A stretch of 6,550 bases of DNA from Avoscillospira_A sp052117125 (lineage in GTDB: Bacteria; Bacillota; Clostridia; Oscillospirales; Oscillospiraceae). The notes beneath the pieces were generated by a model. The model searched no databases. It was not told where the DNA came from and saw only the letters and a list, made by a program, of their open reading frames with translations. Made by a program: the position numbers and the translations under genes. The stretch lies in NCBI RefSeq assembly GCF_052117125.1, contig NZ_JBQKJT010000040.1, forward strand, positions 1 to 6,550, written 5' to 3'. Shown piece by piece: positions 4,821 through 6,550 of the stretch; position 1 is the first letter of the stretch; each line of letters begins with the position of its first letter.

Positions 4821-4838
4821 AGAAGCACCGCACAGGAG
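4802..4838 (+). promoter_or_regulatory. RNA hairpin covering the transposase ribosome site
   Basis: CTCCTGTGTGGTG (4802-4814) pairs with CACCGCACAGGAG (4826-4838) over 13 positions, with one G-U wobble and an 11-base loop. The ribosome site AGGAGG (4834-4839) lies in the 3' arm. In mRNA entering from outside the IS the site is closed. In mRNA from the IS promoter, starting about 4827, the 5' arm is absent and the site is free. Confidence 0.7.
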
Positions 4839-4847
4839 GATTACTAT

Positions 4848-5993
4848 ATGGCCAGAAAGAATCGTACCCCGGAAGAAAATGCCCGTCGAGAGAAGATCCG
4901 TGAGTTGCTGCAGATGGCAAACATCGGCAGCATGGATGACATCCAGAATCTGTTCAAGGAGACCATTGCCGAGTTCATGGAGAATGGTTTGGAGGCAGAG
5001 CTGGATGACGAGTTGGGCTACAGCAAATACGACTACAAGAACAAGAACACAGATAACAGCCGTAATGGCCACAGCAGCAAGAGGCTGCGTACCAGCTTTG
5101 GCGAAGTGGATGTGTCGGTTCCCCGAGACCGGAAGGGGGAATTTGAGCCCCAGGTGCTGAAAAAGAATCAGACCAGTATCAGCCAGGACATAGAGGAAAA
5201 GATCCTGTCCATGTACGCCAAGGGCATGACTACCAGTGACATTGAAGCTCACATTCAGGACATCTACGGCATTTCTGTCTCGGACAGCACGGTCAGCCGA
5301 ATCACGGACAAGATTCTGCCCGTCGTCAAAGAGTGGCAGCAGCGGCCTTTGGAGTCCATCTACGCCGTGGTATTTCTGGATGCCATCCACTATCATGTCC
5401 GCAGTGAAGGGCAGATTGTGAAGAAAGCAGTGTACATTGCGATTGGGGTCAACCTGGATGGGCGGAAAGACGTCCTGGGGATGTGGGTTGGCGAAAACGA
5501 GAGCGCCAAGTTCTGGGCCACTGTACTCAACGGCCTGAAAAACCGGGGTGTAGAGGATATTTTCATTGCCTGCACTGACAATCTGGCGGGGTTTGACGCG
5601 GCCATTCATGCTACCTTCCCCCAGACCGAGATCCAGAACTGCATCATCCACCAGCTACGCAACTCCAGCAAGTATGTGTCCTACAAGGACCTGAAAGCCC
5701 TTATGGCCGATCTGAAGGCAGTCTATGCCGCCGTGGATGAGCAGGCAGCCCTGGATGCTCTGGACGTCTTTGGGGAGCGCTGGGACAGGAAATACCCGAA
5801 AATCTCCCAGTCCTGGCGGTCCAATTGGGCCAATCTCAGCACCTATTTCAAGTACCCCCAGGAAGTGCGCAGGCTGATTTATACCACCAATGCCATTGAG
5901 GGTTTCAACCGCCAGCTCCGCAAGGTGACCAAGGCCAAATCGGTGTTTCCCACCGATGACAGCCTGCTGAAAATGCTGTATCTGGCTATGATA
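4848..5993 (+). pseudogene. IS256-family (mutator-type) transposase, C-terminally truncated
   Basis: It encodes a DDE transposase that cuts and joins the IS ends. ATG 4848 follows AGGAGG at 4834-4839 by eight bases. About 382 native residues (MARKNRTPEENARRE...) remain of the usual ~400. Landmarks: ELDDELGYSKYDYKN with RNGHSSKRLRTSFGEVDVSVPRDR in the DNA-binding N-terminal half; VFLDAIHYHVR (first catalytic Asp, residue 178); CTDNLAGF (second Asp, 244; the usual Gly of TDGLTGF is Asn); CIIHQLRNSSKYVSYKD; and TNAIEGFNRQLRK (catalytic Glu, 351). The match ends at LKMLYLAMI, where family members continue with a tryptophan-rich helix. From about 5994 the frame reads antisense SpaA-gene sequence and stays open, with no stop, to the window end. 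The DDE set is intact but C-terminal loss and the absent right IS end make it inactive. Codons are GC-richer than in the methyltransferase operon. Confidence 0.88.
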
Positions 5994-6550
5994 GGAAAGC
6001 TGCTGATTATAGGTGCCGGTGACTACCTTGGAGAGCGACACCTGTCCGGGCAGCTTGTCGCGCCAGTAGAAGGAAGACAGCTGCACGGTGGAGGTGTTGC
6101 CGATGCCTGTGATGGTATACTGGATGGGCTGATTGGGCATGACCTCCATGGGGCCGGTCTTTTTGATGGCCACGCCGGTGGCCACGCTGTTATCCTCCAC
6201 CTCGAAGGTCACGATCTGGCCCTCGTACTCCAGGTAGGCGTTCAGCACCGTGGGGTTGATGGCGTAGTAATCGGGGGCTTTGACCTCGCGGATGGTGTAC
6301 CGGGACAGGGGCAGCGGACGGGAAACCGCACGGCCATTGTAGTCCGACACAATGGTGTCCACCACATTACCAGCCTTGTCGTAAATTTCAAAGACAGCGC
6401 CTTCCAGCAGCGTCCCGGCGGGCAGGGCATTGATGGGGTTACCGGCCCACCGCAGGACGATCCAGGCCAAGCCCCGGATGTTCTTGTCCACCGGCTTTCC
6501 GCCCTTAGCCTTGGAAAAGTGCTTGCAGTCCGGGGAAAACCACGCCAGAC
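5991..6550 (-). pseudogene. SpaA-like pilin/adhesin domain protein fragment, cut at both ends
   Basis: A minus-strand frame enters from beyond 6550 (LAWFSPDCKHFSKAK...) and runs with no start needed through to about 5991. The core is a SpaA/prealbumin-like fold: GTLLEGAVFEIYDKAGNVVD, then SRPLPLSRYTIREVKAPDYY, then YLEYEGQIVTFEVEDN. The lead strand has GAVFEIYD and the pattern R-Y-x-I-x-E-V-x-A-P is the family signature; such domains form internal isopeptide bonds in sortase-anchored pili and adhesins. A second beta-rich region follows (VAIKKTGPMEVMPNQPIQYT, SSFYWRDKLPGQVSLSKVV). At TGTYNQQLSY the gene meets the IS256 remnant; the remaining frame (to 5655) is only antisense of the transposase. 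The C-terminal domains and any LPxTG anchor are lost, and an apparent GTG start at 6491 is internal. Such surface proteins are common cargo of clostridial conjugative elements. Confidence 0.8.

Larger units (their letters stand above)
4774..5993 (+). mobile_element. IS256-family insertion sequence, right end missing
   Basis: The left end is the segment with GGGAGACTATCCC and TTTTGTGTAAA (about 4774-4800), the sort of end carried by IS256-type elements. The transposase starts at 4848. The element breaks off at about 5988-5999, where the sequence passes into a SpaA-like gene on the other strand, so the last part of the transposase and the right inverted repeat are lost. Without the right end the element cannot transpose on its own. 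The left boundary is approximate because no second end is available for comparison. Confidence 0.75.

Noticed and set aside
4614..5651. A 345-codon minus-strand frame opposite the IS256 transposase
   Set aside because: It is the antisense shadow of a GC-rich transposase gene, with no ribosome site and no recognisable domain.
5655..5990. C-terminal half of the 278-codon minus-strand frame
   Set aside because: Only the part above about 5991 is SpaA-like; the rest is antisense of the transposase, so it is not a natural domain.
1..6550. CRISPR array, tRNA or rRNA genes
   Set aside because: No regularly spaced repeats, cloverleaf or rRNA-like segments were seen on either strand.

Overview
The window looks like a scrambled piece of accessory DNA from a gut-type low-GC Gram-positive bacterium. 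I infer Clostridia, probably Oscillospiraceae/Lachnospiraceae-like, from four things: strong AGGAGG ribosome sites, a relaxase remnant of the kind carried by clostridial conjugative elements, a SpaA-type pilin/adhesin fragment and an IS256-family insertion sequence. No chromosomal housekeeping gene is present. Base composition changes sharply between blocks, as expected for a mosaic.

Layout. 1-615 holds no gene. It contains a 433-bp unit (30-462) closed by a long imperfect inverted repeat with further nested pairings, then an 18-bp palindrome and a perfect 20-bp-stem hairpin. 616-1547 is a minus-strand run of small genes (38, 17, 70 and 108 codons, then a short stub). A candidate small RNA with its own promoter and terminator lies on the opposite strand between the first two. 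1605-1705 is a divergent control region in which two arms of a perfect 19-bp inverted repeat each contain a -35 box. It drives the small-gene operon leftwards and an HTH regulator (1732-1971) rightwards. 1986-2224 (minus) is the decayed N-terminus of a relaxase with a frameshift near its start.

2353-4713 is an AT-rich two-gene operon with its own promoter: a 475-residue ParB/Srx-fold protein with an unrecognised alpha-helical C-terminal domain, then a D12-class adenine DNA methyltransferase. Start and stop are tightly coupled, so the pair probably works as one DNA-modification or defence-like unit. No restriction gene is visible. This is the best candidate here for an undescribed system.

4774-5993 is an IS256-family element with a left end, a hairpin that hides the transposase ribosome site in read-through mRNA, and a transposase with its complete DDE set but no C-terminus. 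At about 5988-5999 it is fused to a minus-strand SpaA-like surface protein gene that runs off the window end. The junction breaks both genes and leaves the transposase frame open to the last base.

Taken together, this is the debris of a conjugative element (regulatory switch, small accessory genes, relaxase remnant, surface protein) that has acquired a ParB-like/Dam-like cargo operon and been rearranged by insertion sequences.
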